64,000 nucleotides of DNA from Dimorphilus gyrociliatus (taxonomy: Eukaryota > Annelida > Polychaeta > Dinophilidae). Positions 39,592-51,400 of the stretch are shown in pieces. The DNA lies in contig CAJFCJ010000005.1 in the NCBI GenBank assembly GCA_904063045.1, positions 2,784,165-2,848,164 of the forward strand, written 5' to 3'. Positions within the stretch are counted from its first letter, which is position 1; each line of letters opens with the position of its first letter. The notes under the pieces are model-generated. The model saw nothing but the letters and a program-made list of their open reading frames with translations. It searched no databases and had not been told where the DNA came from. The translations under genes were made by a program, and so were the position numbers.

Positions 39592-39826
39592 AATAATGCA
39601 ACTAAGAGAGACGCCAATAATGACGTCGCTCAGTTTTTTTTATTGTTTACTTACGAAACGCGCTACGCTCAATCGAACGATAATATTAACTTGCCGGCTT
39701 TTCAATTAAAGTAAAAAAGATTATTTCCCATCTAGTGAGTAGATTTTTAGCCAAATTTTAATTGAATAAGGATTAATCATTTAATTACAAATAAAGAATA
39801 TGCTCAAAAATAATAAAAGTGTTATG

Positions 39827-40405
39827 TCATATTAAAAAGAAAGACCATAAAAGCATTAAATTTAATAAAATCAAGGACGCCATCTGTCGAACGCAATCGT
39901 TTCCAGTATTACAGCCAGCCGTTGTACAACAAGCAGTACATTTCATCTGAGTTAGGGCATATCCCGTAAATCTACATCCCCAGGGGCATTTACTTACACA
40001 ACCTCTGGCTATAGATAAAACAATACCATAAGATTCAACTCTCTCAACTCTACAATATTTCTCGGAAGATGAGCAACGTCTCACAATAATTTGTGATAAA
40101 TTATGACGGCAAGGTGAATTTTTAGGATCATAGACCTTATTATAGGTTTCTGAACATTCATAACACGACAAATTACCGACAGCTGATGATATAAACTTTC
40201 CAGTATCATTTTTAGTTGTAATATTATTACCAGAAACAAGCAATATTTCTATAATAAATTAATCATATTTTAGTTAGTAATAATAATAAATAAATCAGTA
40301 AAACGGTAAAGAAAGAGGAGAAAACGTCCTTGTCTTACCTAAAAAAGAGTTTATTGTTAAATAAATCAAAACGAAGTACAATCTGACCGATCCCAATCGT
40401 ACCAT
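39827..40405 (-). CDS. secreted/GPI-anchored Ly6/uPAR-type protein B
   Basis: Two exons, 40405-40339 and 40248-39827, give 162 residues. A signal peptide (VRLYFVLIYLTINSFLG) is followed by NLSCYECSETYN, KYCRVERVESYG, ARGCVSKCPWGCRFTGYAL and CTACCTTAGCNTGN. The cysteine order is the same as in the neighbouring gene A. The C-terminus is hydrophobic (MASLILLNLMLLWSFFLI), consistent with GPI anchoring. The RVERVE segment is uninterrupted here, whereas gene A has a 61-nt intron at that point, so one copy has gained or lost an intron since the tandem duplication. Membrane-surface location is predicted; the partner is unknown. Confidence 0.82.
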
Positions 40406-40743
40406 AGTCGTTTCTAAACTGCAAAGAAATTAAAGTAAATTCTAATCAATTATTGAGGAGAATCGTATTGAATCGATGCGAATTGATTTCAATGATAAAA
40501 AACTTTTGTACAGTCTAATGGTTGATTAAAAGCAGTTGCTTTTAAAAACTAGCTCTAGTGTTTTATTGATCTAATGTTCCCTAACTTCTCTTTTATTCAA
40601 TGTCCATTTCAAATATATAAATATATAAATATATAAACATTTATACTATATTATACTTTTACATGTATAAGTAACACAATAAAACGTCAAATAGAAAGGT
40701 GTTTTGTTTTTATTATAAAAATAAATTGTTATATAACTGCTCT
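40406..40743. other. intergenic spacer
   Basis: AT-rich spacer between two minus-strand genes with short TATAAA-type repeats at about 40612-40640. No gene is seen. Confidence 0.55.
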
Positions 40744-41586
40744 TCAACGGATTTGAGAAAGGTGGTATATCATAGATACGTATGGCTTACGTCTACCCCT
40801 AGCAATAAATAGTTCTCCTTGACGACTAATATAGATATCAGTCGGTTTAAAATCCAAATGTAATATCTTTATCATTTGTAGGTCGTTACTAAAAGAATAT
40901 ATTCTTCTATTATGTTCATCTGATACTAAAAATCCTCCATTAGGTACCGAACAAACACCGCATGCCGAATGAAAATCTTCAAATCCACTCCTTATCATTT
41001 TCATCCTTCTACCATTCTTACCAGATAATTTTATTATACTCGATTCCTTAATTGCAATAATATCGAATGTATTCAATACGCAAGTTTGTAGTATTCTTTC
41101 GTGGAATTCCTCTTTCCACAATATCTTATCATCTTCTATATACGAAATGGTTTGAGGTGGGAATCGAATTGACGAGAGGCAAACGACAACTCTTTTATCA
41201 GTATTCGAATAGATACTTAAATGCCAGGCATTTTCAATTCTTGTTAAGATCGGGAAATGGGTTGTATCCTTTTCGCCGTCTTTTACATCGTTAAGATTCA
41301 ATTTAAGTATACTACCTGACTGTCTATTGACAGTAAATAATAGATTCTTTCTAGGATCTCTAACGAGATGAGTCAATTTATTATATCGACTAAAGAATAT
41401 TCTTCTTGTTATATCTCCCTTATGTAAATATATATCTGAGCGAGTATTCACCTCTTGACTATCTTCCGATTCGTATAGGCCTGTTTCATCATAAAATTTC
41501 CAACTACCACGATGGTCTATCTGTTCTTTAAAAACGTATTTATCAATCTGTTCACAAATAGACGCAGCATCACCAGCGCAATTCAT
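40744..41586 (-). CDS. small beta-propeller (NHL-like) protein
   Basis: Single-exon protein of 280 residues. It lacks a RING, B-box, signal peptide or long coiled coil. Repeated strand patterns, for example RNLLFTVNRQSGSILKLNL, GVCSVPNGGFLVSDEHNRR and PTDIYISRQGELFIARGRR, are typical of NHL or YWTD-like propeller blades, and the segment PNGGFLVSDEHNRRIYSFS reads as one canonical blade. At about four to five recognisable blades the propeller would be incomplete or highly divergent. The N-terminus may be a remnant of a larger TRIM-like protein, since the window holds a second propeller gene of similar style at 10945-12501. Function is unknown. Confidence 0.65.
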   Translation of the reverse strand: MNCAGDAASICEQIDKYVFKEQIDHRGSWKFYDETGLYESEDSQEVNTRSDIYLHKGDITRRIFFSRYNKLTHLVRDPRKNLLFTVNRQSGSILKLNLNDVKDGEKDTTHFPILTRIENAWHLSIYSNTDKRVVVCLSSIRFPPQTISYIEDDKILWKEEFHERILQTCVLNTFDIIAIKESSIIKLSGKNGRRMKMIRSGFEDFHSACGVCSVPNGGFLVSDEHNRRIYSFSNDLQMIKILHLDFKPTDIYISRQGELFIARGRRKPYVSMIYHLSQIR

Positions 41587-41994
41587 CTTTTCTTCTTCTT
41601 CTTAACTTATTTATTTATTAATAAACAAAATCGAATAATAAAAAATACTGTTATGATTTATTCAAATAATTTATATTACGTAATGGCTAAAGAGACAAAA
41701 GACGTTACGGTTTATTCTTTGGTTTCAAATAGACCAAACTAAATGTTTGATCTTCCTCTTTCGGGTGGAAATCTTACTTTCAAATTTACCGATATATAGG
41801 CCTATTCCATTTGACATTTTCATAATCAACGCAAATTTTCACCGATTCGATCAACTCTCAAAATATTTCAAGCTAATTTACATAATCAGTCAAATGTATT
41901 TCAACTGTCTACGATTGTGAAAAATTATCATTACCTTACAGTAATTTGTAGAGTCAACAAGTTGCGTCTAGAAGTTCTTCTATCATTTTTCAAA
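41587..41994. promoter_or_regulatory. shared upstream region of propeller and forkhead genes
   Basis: About 410 bases between divergent start codons. A TAGGCCTA palindrome is at 41797-41804. No TATA box is convincing in this AT-rich stretch. Confidence 0.35.
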
Positions 41995-42999
41995 ATGGAT
42001 AATTCTGGTTTACTACAAAACTCGTTGGAAATTAAGGAATATTTAAGAGACATTGACGCCGGTTCGAACAAGGACGAATGGAAAGATCTTATAGGATTAT
42101 GCGATAACGATGATACTGGATATTCTTCCCCCTCTACCGATATTTTATCAGCAGCTATAAAGAAATCTGGAATAACTAAACCAAAGAAAACAGGTAAATG
42201 CGTTACGAAAAGGTATACCAGATCTTCTTCTTTTTCAGATTCGAATCGTCCTGATATGAGCTACAAGGAGATGGTCGCGAAAATTCTACTTAAAAGCGAG
42301 AAGGGTCAACTATCCTTGAAGGAGATAACTGAACAAGTAGCGAAAGATTATGAATATTATGCAAAGTCGAAATCGAATTGGCCAAGTTCCATCCGTCATA
42401 CGTTGTCCGTTGCTGATTGTTTCGTCAAAGCCGGAAGAGCTAAGGGAGGACGAGGTTTTATGTGGAAAATCGCCGAACCTTACGTCAAATTCTTTAAAGA
42501 AGGTGACTTTGATATGAAGAATATTTCCCTTAGTATTCTACCAATTAGTACATCTACACCAAAAAATGAAATTACAAACAATGCGGTAATATTTTGCTTT
42601 TTTGTTAAATGATTGAAATTTAATCTCATTCTTTATAATTTATAGATAAAGAGAGAAGAATCCCAACATCATCAACCGATACAATCGCCAAACTTCCTCC
42701 AGAACGTTGCATCGCCTCAATCCGATTATTTTCAACCACCATCTGTCGCTAGTTACACTTCAGATGTTCCAGAAATAATTGAATCGTTCGATTCTCTTAT
42801 TCCACCAATTGAGAGCGACTTATCAACGAGTTCAAATGATGGTTTATCTTTGTATAACAACCTACAAAATCATTATCAAGACCAAAGTAATCAACCTCAA
42901 AGCTATACGTATTCTGCTCTTATGTCTGCTGTTGACAACTACTCCCTCGACAATACTTCAGGAGTATATCACGACTGCATGTACCAAATTCAGCAATAG
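41995..42999 (+). CDS. divergent forkhead (Fox) transcription factor
   Basis: Exons 41995-42585 and 42646-42999 give 314 residues. The forkhead domain spans about residues 85-165. It reads RPDMSYKEMVAKILLKS, LSLKEITEQVAKDYEYYAKS, NWPSSIRHTLSVADCFVKAG and GRGFMWKIAEPYVKFF. These match the winged-helix signature (KPPYSY, W-Q-N-S-I-R-H-N-L-S, D-C-F-V-K, G-x-x-W), but Pro replaces the usual Gln before SSIRH, Thr replaces Asn after RH, and Asp-Met replaces Pro-Tyr in helix 1. The C-terminus is Ser/Gln/Pro-rich with a likely activation region. The start codon at 41995 is preceded by open but unrelated codons, so it was chosen as the first ATG. The class (FoxA-S) cannot be assigned by eye. Confidence 0.83.
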
Positions 43000-43536
43000 T
43001 GTCTCCATATATGTACATATCATATATAGACTGTTTGTTATTATTATCTATCGTATCTATTCTATTTTTTTTATGCGGAAAACTGGCTTTTTATTGAAAA
43101 TATTGCTGGTATTTCTGAGTTATTTATAGAGTATAGGTAAAGGTTAAATAAAGTATTCTAGACTAAAATATTGTAAATACACTATAATAAATATTATTTA
43201 TCATAATTTTTCAAATCAAAACCAAGAAATATCATCTTTTATATCAACATCGCTAAAGTTTCAAATAACTTGCTTAGTAAACTGGTTAAGTATTCTTTTT
43301 TATCTCTTTAGGTTCTGACTGGTAGCCGCATTATCCGTTCCGAAGGTCAATCGACTCGACGCCATTTTTATTGCACAACACGTTGCAATTGCTTGTCACA
43401 AAAGCGTATATAAGTGTTGTATCCGTTTCTTAAATTAAGAAGCTTTTGGTAGGTCTCCTTGATCTGCCACCGTCAGCGTACAACCGAGCTACTGTTGTTG
43501 GCACAACCTTTTTTTTTCGTTTTGGTTAAACCTGTT
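43000..43536. promoter_or_regulatory. intergenic spacer with possible TATA element
   Basis: Spacer between the forkhead stop and the zinc-finger gene start. TATATAAG at 43407-43414 lies about 120 bases upstream of the ATG at 43537 in a less AT-rich stretch and could be its TATA box. Nothing else is seen. Confidence 0.35.
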
Positions 43537-45833
43537 ATGAGCAGTTCTATTTCTGGAGAAGTTTCAAATTCTGCCGGAAAAGTCTGTAAGTTTTATACAA
43601 GAAAAAAAGGTTGTAAACTGGGCGATAGTTGTAAATTTTTGCATAGTGAAGAAAAAACTAACCATGCAATACTAAGTAAAGAAAACGCTACCCCTTCTGA
43701 ACGTAAAACCAACATAGATTTTAATTTACCTGAGTCGGAAACAAGAAAAGATGATAGCCTAAATAAAAACGCGGAAGATTTTAAAAAGGAGGTGGCGGAA
43801 GGAGAGAAGGTTTTTAACAAACCTTGTTACAAGTTCACCAAAAGTGGAACATGTCCATTCGGTGATAATTGTAAATATCAGCATGTTTTAAAAGAAACTA
43901 AGAAGAAGCAGTTTAGAAAGAAAGTTTCTAAATATGTCGAAAAGAATCAAGAGGTTAGCAATAGGCCTCTTCCTTGCAAGTTTTTTCTTAGTGGACATTG
44001 TAAGTTAGGTAAGGAATGTCAATTTTGGCATCCAACCACGGAAGAGGCTTATTTTATGAAAGAAAAGAGTAAAGCTCGGAAATTTCCTCCTAAACTTGTA
44101 GTTGAAAAGCCTAAATATAGGATTGATGATCTAACCCAAGAAAAACAAGAGGAATTGAGGAATACTGAGATTGATTTGATGAAGAAGAAATATCCACAAT
44201 GCTACAAACTGGAAATGAAATTGGAAACTTACGTACTCGAGTTTATTGCTTCAGATCCTGATTGGACATTTGATGTTAAAGAAGTTCATCTTATGATTGG
44301 GTTTCCATCAAAATATCCTATAAGATCACTAAGGGTGAAAGTACACCGTGAGCAAAGTGAACGACTTCCAGAACCTTTATGCGATGAAGTAGACAAAGCT
44401 TTGGCTTCATGGCTAGACACAAAGAGCAAACACATGGAAATTTCTGGCAGTGTGGAACTGATGCTAAGACCGCTTCTGAAATGGTTTGACAAGCAAATGG
44501 AAGACTTATTCGTAAATGGTCTCAAGCAATATCAACGAAAATTGATTGCTCAACAAGCGGGATTGCAGTTTGTTTCCCATTCTGAAATTTTCAAGAAAGA
44601 AGAGGATTGGGTTGATCCCGACGATAACAACCAAGAAGCTTCAGATTTTGAAGAAGACGATGGAAGCGAGGGCAATTATGAAGATGATAAAAGCGGAAGC
44701 AATTTTGAAGAGGATGATGGAGAAACTGAAGACAGTACCAGCTGTGAAGAAGATGAAAAGCCTAAAAGACCATATGCTCCAGGTAGCATGAATCATCCTC
44801 TGGACGAAGCCCGAAAGGGGACTGAAATTCGTTTCAAAGATCTTCAGCTTCGAGAACAGTCCGGAACTCTGGAAATAGTAACTCTCAAAGTTCAGATAGC
44901 CTGTTCGCGTTGTAGAAACATAGCCGATATAAAGGTCCCACGCAAAAAAGTGGTGTCCTTAATTTGTATGAAATGTTCTAATGAGATGTCGGTACATTAT
45001 CGTCCTGCAATCGCTCATACATTTTCTTCAGTTGTCGGTTATTTGGACTTGGAAGAGTGTAGTCCATTTGATCTAATATTAATCGACACAGAATTCAAGG
45101 TGAATTGCCTCAACTGTCATAATGACATGAATTTGAATGGCATTCATACTGGCCAAATGAAAAATGGTTGGTGCAAACATTGCCATAAGAAATTGCACTT
45201 TGCTGTGGATAGTATAAGATTTACGCAATTAACAGCTGATGGTATTCCGTTAGGAGCGTCCATTTATAAGGTAATAGAAGTGTAATTCTCATTTGTACAG
45301 GATCTAAGCTTATCTTATCTTTCAGCTAAAGGACAATAGAAAGCGTGTCCCCAAAGACCCACTTATAAGAGAAGGATATCCTCTTCCTGACAATGGAGCT
45401 TGTAAACATTATAAGAAAAGCTTTAGATGGTTCAGATTTCCATGCTGTGGAAAGGCCTACCCATGTGACACATGTCATGATGAAAAAGAAGATCATATGA
45501 TGACTCTGGCAAATCGAATGATATGTGGGTTCTGCTGCAAAGAACAACAGTTTGCTGCAGAGAAGAGCTGCATAGCTTGCGATAAATCTCTAACAAAAAA
45601 ATGTGGAAGTCATTGGGAAGGCGGAAAGGGTTGTCGAGATAAATCTAAGATGAGCAAGTAAGTCTAATATTACTAATTAAAAAAGAGCACTTTTTATACT
45701 GAAACTTTTCCTCTGCAGGAATGATTCTCAAAAGTACGCCAATCTTAGCAAGACAACATCGAGAAAGAAACAAGCCAAGAAAAATTAACTAACTTTAACC
45801 TGCTTACTAATTTTTGCTTTCTTCCTTTGTAGT
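43537..45833 (+). CDS. CCCH / RWD-like / CHY zinc-finger protein
   Basis: Exons 43537-45270, 45326-45657 and 45719-45833 give 726 residues. Three CCCH fingers are at the N-terminus: CKFYTRKKGCKLGDSCKFLH, CYKFTKSGTCPFGDNCKYQH and CKFFLSGHCKLGKECQFWH. A segment with FPSKYPIRSLRVKVHRE resembles an RWD domain. An acidic linker (about residues 375-415) follows. The C-terminal third has CSRCRN/CMKC and CLNCH/CKHCHKK pairs and then a CHY-type finger, DNGACKHYKKSFRWFRFPCC with CDTCHDEKEDH. The CHY finger is shared with RCHY1 and yeast Hot13, but no RING is present. The start at 43537 was chosen because codons upstream lack similarity. Binding of RNA through CCCH fingers is likely by family. The cellular role is not established from sequence. 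Confidence 0.83.
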
Positions 45834-46333
45834 CTATAATTTTAGAATTTGTATTTTTTGTTTAACTAATGTATGTCTTACTGGAAACGTTCGTCTTGAT
45901 AGTGGCTGGTATGCAAAACATTATTTTTTGTAGGTGGTAGCTTACTATTGAGTCTATACTTCTTTTACTGTGCAAAAAACATTTTCTTGCTGCTTTGGTA
46001 AACGTTACGAGCTAATAAAAACTATTTTAAAAACGTACTGATTAAGTTTTATTTACAATTAGACAAAATTAATCAATTCCAACACATATATACATTTTAT
46101 AGGTACTCCTATTTTGCGAAAATCTTACAATACTACTACTGGCGTCAAAACTCACAAGATATATTTTAATGTACAAACTTGATTATCATAAGTTTTTATA
46201 TATAAAATTTTAAGTAATTTCTCACTTAATAAACAGGTTCATAATTTATTTTATATCGTAAAAATTTCTTCCTTTAAAATGGCAAAAAGAGTTAAATATC
46301 CTAGAAACTATAGACAATTTTTGTATTTCATTT
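45834..46333. other. convergent intergenic spacer
   Basis: About 500 bases between converging stop codons, expected to hold both 3' UTRs (AATAAA near 46014). The open frame at 46279-46488 is antisense to GPKOW coding sequence and is not a gene. Confidence 0.6.
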
Positions 46334-48308
46334 TCAATAATCAAATTCCTCTTCGATATCGCCAACATATTCGCAAATATCATCAAAATCCATTTCAAGA
46401 ACTTGGGATCTATCTGATATCAGTTGAATGGTTGCCTTATATGACCTTTTGTCTTTTGATAAAATTTGACCTAATGATCCTTGATTAGAGCCAATAACAA
46501 TCATCACATAAGCATCGTTGGATTTAGGCATAATAGTTTCTAATTGTGTTTGATTTACATCTGAGTAAGAAAAGAAAGAATATGTAAAAAATTTAAACAA
46601 CTATATTATATCTTCTTACTTTCTAATACAAGACCATCTTCTGTTCGACAAATGCACGACTCTTTACTTAACATATCGAGAACTTCAACTTTCTCCCTAA
46701 AATATTTTCCTTTTTTAAAGTTTTTATCTACAATGCGAACACGCAGATATTTTCTAAGCCAGGGTTTTCTCTTTGAACGCTCTTCATAGCTATTAAAAAC
46801 AATAAGAATGTTTAATTTATGATATCTAGTATTAACTATATATAGTATATTTGATATAAATCCAAAATAAAAAGTGATAACTTACTAATGCTTGGAAGAT
46901 TCTTTAGATTTAGATTGATGTTTATCGCGCTTCTCTCCAGAACTACGACTCGACGGATGCAACATTTTAGAAATTGGACTTCTGCTCCTTTCGCGAGATC
47001 TATCACTTTTCGTTGACTTTTCTTTTTCTTTATATTTATCGACTTGTCGTTTATCTTTTAAGTAAAAATTATAAATATCATTAATTTATTTAATATTTCA
47101 TTATATATACAGTATTCTGTATATTAGATTATCATTTTAAACTAATTTACATGTATACTTACTCAAGTATTTAGAGTATTTTTCGTATTCTTTAGAAGAT
47201 ACAGCATCTACATGATATTGAGAAACAGATACTGATTCTGGTCTTAGTGCTAATTTAACAATTGCCCTTCCATTATTTTCGTCAAGTGCTTCAATAATTC
47301 CATAATAATCTTCAAATTTTCCACTTGTTAAGATACAATACGCTCCTTTAACTAATTTTAAATCCTCTTCCGTTTCTTCAGCATCTTTAATTCTTTTATT
47401 TTTCTTATTCTGCGTTACTTGAGATTTATCAGCTCCCAAACCCATGCCTTTTGGTCTAAGATTAACTTCAACAGGTTTTACAACTCTTTAAATAAATAAT
47501 GTATTATTTTAGTATTAATTAATTAAAAAAAGGATCTCTTTTATATTTACTTTGGCTTATTACCGATTCCAACATTTTCATTCCATCCCATTCCCCTGAT
47601 CATGGCCATTCCAAAGCCTTCTATTGGTATTTTGTTGTAATCTGCTTCCTCTGGCTGTGTAAAAACAAGAGAATTTTAATAGATATGAAAATATTAATGT
47701 TAATAAATGTTTACCTCATCTGGTCGTAGCGATACGTTCAATGGTCCTTCTGCACTTTCGAAACCTTCTGGGACTTTATTCAGTGCTATTGAGTATATGC
47801 TTGATTTTGCTATATCTTCATCTTTACTATTTTCTGTAAAATATTTTTTTTAAAATTTAAACTCATCCAAAGTGAATTCTATTCAATTCTTACGTTTAAG
47901 AAGCTCTTCGATTGCCCTATCAGTTAATGATTTCTCTTTAGTCTCCTCTGATGGCTTCTCTTTTACTTCTGATTGATTATTATCATTATCTTTTTCATTT
48001 GTACAATCTAGATCTTCCGGTTTTTTTGGAAATCTCCATCGATTATTAGTAATTAGTTTGATAACTAGTGGTTCCTCCTTCTTTTTTGGCTTAACACTGA
48101 ATATATTAAGAGAATTTTAAATAAATCATATTTAAATGCTATTTTATCGCTCATCTTACCTCTTTGCTTGATTTCCTTCAAATCTTGTTATAAAATCTTC
48201 TTCTTCGACAGGTTCAGTATCTTCCTCATGTATGGCAGATTGGACTATGTTATTAGTTTTGCGTTTTTGACTAAATGAAAACGATATCCCGCTTTTTTCT
48301 GTCGTCAT
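46334..48308 (-). CDS. GPKOW: GPKOW, G-patch and KOW spliceosomal protein
   Basis: Nuclear RNA-binding component of the spliceosome (Spp2-type partner of the DHX16/Prp2 helicase). Exons in transcript order: 48308-48160, 48096-47894, 47833-47715, 47654-47551, 47485-47163, 47054-46886, 46789-46620 and 46560-46334, giving 487 residues against 476 in human. All phases agree. The N-terminal SFSFSQKRK box matches the family start (ISFGFS-like). The G-patch is in exon 4 (IEGFGMAMIRGMGWNENVGI). The first KOW region is in exon 5 (VKGAYCILTSGKFEDYYGII) and the second in exons 7-8 (RVRIVDKNFKKGKYF...). An Arg/Ser/Lys-rich linker lies between them. It faces TUBGCP5 head to head across 113 bases. Confidence 0.93.
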
Positions 48309-48421
48309 GTTTTCGTCGAAATGATTTAAAAGGAACAATCCGCTAGGTGGCGCAAATGCATATTGGCGGTTGTTTCCCATGTAAACTATATAAAATTGGG
48401 CGATAATATACAAGCGGCGCT
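48309..48421. promoter_or_regulatory. compact bidirectional promoter GPKOW/TUBGCP5
   Basis: Only 113 bases separate the two start codons. The region is comparatively GC-rich (ccgctaggtggcgc, attggcggttg, gcggcgct) for this window and has no TATA box. Both 5' UTRs must be very short or overlap. Confidence 0.55.
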
Positions 48422-51400
48422 ATGTCGAAATCTCAAATTCAGTATTTATCTGGTTGTTCCCTCAAATTAATATCAGCATTTACAGACTTTGGCAGAGAAG
48501 ATGAAAATTATGAAATATGCCACGATTTCATTTTGTCAAACCTCCGATTTCATCGTTATTTGGATACAAACTCTCATGATATGAAAAGGAAAGCTCAAGG
48601 ATTAATTGATAAGTTTCTTATTCATGCTCAACATCCGAAAGCAGGGAAGATGGCAAAGTGCCTCAAATCTTTAGAATCTCTAACAGACTTTAGCGCTTTA
48701 AGATTTATAATGCTTTTGGCAAATAGACCAACAGAGTACGAATACGTAGAGGATTTCGAACGAGTAGAAGAGGAACCCATAGATGATTTCGACTGGACAG
48801 AATATTTAAATAGAGGATTAGAAGTCTATAACATTGATTCTACTTTTTCGAGCGAAGACGAATTAGAGGAAGATGACAAAAGAGATGACAATGAGGCAGA
48901 GAATCAAACCCAAAATACTACAACCAATAATAATACATTAGAAGGCACCACTGATACCGAGGAAGAAGATAAAACTTTGGTATCTTTGGTAGAAGAAATA
49001 GAATATCATGACGGATTAGAAAAAAGAGTGGTAGATAAATATTGGCGATCTGGTGGCAAATTTGAGAATATAAAATCATCTATGCCATCTGCAAATTTAT
49101 ATAATAACTGGTAAATATAGCATTTGAATTTACATTGCATTCGATATATATTCTTTACCAACTAACAGGTTTGCCTATTCAACTGGACTATCTAAACATA
49201 AAGCGTCAACATCATTTTTAAACGATTACATCTTGATTAGGGAATCCATATGGCTCTTTTGTGGCTCTCCTGCAAAGCATATCTTTGATTTTATCAATTA
49301 TACTCCAAGAGTTAACTCACTTAGTGAACATAGTCTTATTGGATTATTAAAAGTTATAGTAGAACATGCAAAAAAGCTAAAAGAAATGTTTGATTATACA
49401 GATTCCCTATCTCAAAAGGTGTTTTGCCAAACTGAGGAAGCTTTTATAAGCTATTTTGCTAGTTTACTAAACGAAATTCGTAAGAAATTCCTTGATATTG
49501 AAAAAACTCTAATAGTTTGGTTAAAAGAAAATGAGGAACCTAAATGTCCTTTAACCTTATTAAAATTTGTGAATATGATTGAACCAGAAATGAAATCAAT
49601 AACGTTATATTACGAAATTTTCTATTCTCGTAAGTAATCATACATGTTTACATTTATATATTAACTTATTAATTCAAAAAACAAACAGTAAAGCAAAATA
49701 TGGATATTGATTTTCAATTAAGATCTCTATTCATTCTGTCAGAATTATATAATACTGTTACAAGTAGAAATTTAATTGGATCAAGTTCTATTAATATTCA
49801 AATATATAAACTATTCTTAAATACTTTGAGACCGTATTTGGATATTATCTACTATTGGATTTGGTATGGAGAGCTAAGAGATTGCAAGAATGAATTTCTT
49901 ATACAAAGATCTAAAATTGATAAAACTGAAGAATTATGGCATTCTTCTTATACGTTAAATAGAAAGAAATTCCTATTCTTTCAACCTATCTTAAAGCAGT
50001 TATTACAAGCTGCAAAGAGCGTTGATGTATTACAACAAATGAATAAATTACAAGTTAGCTATGAAGATGATAATCTATTTGACATTTTCTCTGAAAATAT
50101 GCTTCAAATTGATATCGATGGTTGGACTAATATGGATAAAATTTTAAAGAACGGATTATATAGTCATGTTATTAAACAATGCGATTTCGTTTGTAAATGT
50201 CTTTTAGACGTTCTCCTGACTGATTATCAGTTGACAAACACTTTTAAAACTCTACAAGTAAGTAAACTTTAATTTAGTATTATTATTTTAAAATTATACC
50301 TGTTTTCCCTCTTAATTAGCAATTTTATCTCTTGGAAGACGGTGAAACTATGCGTAATTTTTATCTACCTATCTTTGAAATGGTTCGTTGTTATATTAAT
50401 TAGAGAAAGTTAATTGTTAGCGGATATGCATATTGTCTTATAATTATACGTGTTCCAGATAAGAGATAATCAAGATTGGAAAGATGTTACATTGTTAACA
50501 ACGTCTTTTCAAGATTCCATAAATAATCACGAACTTCAATCATTTTCTTCAAGATTTCATGTAACAGTTGAAGAAAGTGATGAAGGATCTTTTGATATGA
50601 TGAAATTGAATTTTGACGTTAGATGGCCAGAAAATATTGTTGTTCATTCGGCATCTTTAACATTATATAATAGAATATTTGCATTTCTGTTGCAAATTAA
50701 AAGAATGAAATATGCTTTGGATAACCTAAGATTTTCAAGTATGTAACTGTTATTAACTATATTACAATGGCATTAACAAGCGCAATAATTATTGTTTTTA
50801 TTATCATATAGATATGAATTACAATCTTACGCAAGAAGCTAAACATAGAATGTGTATTTTAAGAATGAAATTTCTTCATTTCATAAACAATTTACATGTT
50901 TACATTATGAGAAGAGTAAGTTAATATTTTTAAACTGTATACTAATACAAGTATTTATTTAATGTGCATTAATATAATTATTGTTCCTTTTTAGATTTTA
51001 CAAACTAGTGGACTTCAATTTTCTGAACATTTAAGACTAGCAAAAAATGTTGAAGATTTAATATCTGCTCATAATAGATATATAAAACAAATCTATTCTA
51101 GGTGTTTGCTATCGGATAAACTTTCGTTTATTAGGCAAGCAATATTCAAGATATTTAATGCCGTTAGTTCATTAGAAAAAATGTGGACCGAAATTGTTAA
51201 GTATGTAATTTTATAGCTCATTAATATAGTGTATAAAAATAATAAATGTTACTAAATCTTCCCCTTTTTTTAATAGTATAAATGAAATAACTGCCCTTGA
51301 AGTTCAATTATCAAAAACTGTCTCATTCTTGGCTTCATTCCTTATGAAAGTTATACGAAAGGGTTTCTATCCGCACTGTCAGCATCTTACTTTTGAAAAA

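Noticed and set aside
41067-41294. Plus-strand 75-residue open frame inside the small propeller gene
   Set aside because: It is antisense to a longer coherent frame with propeller-type repeats.
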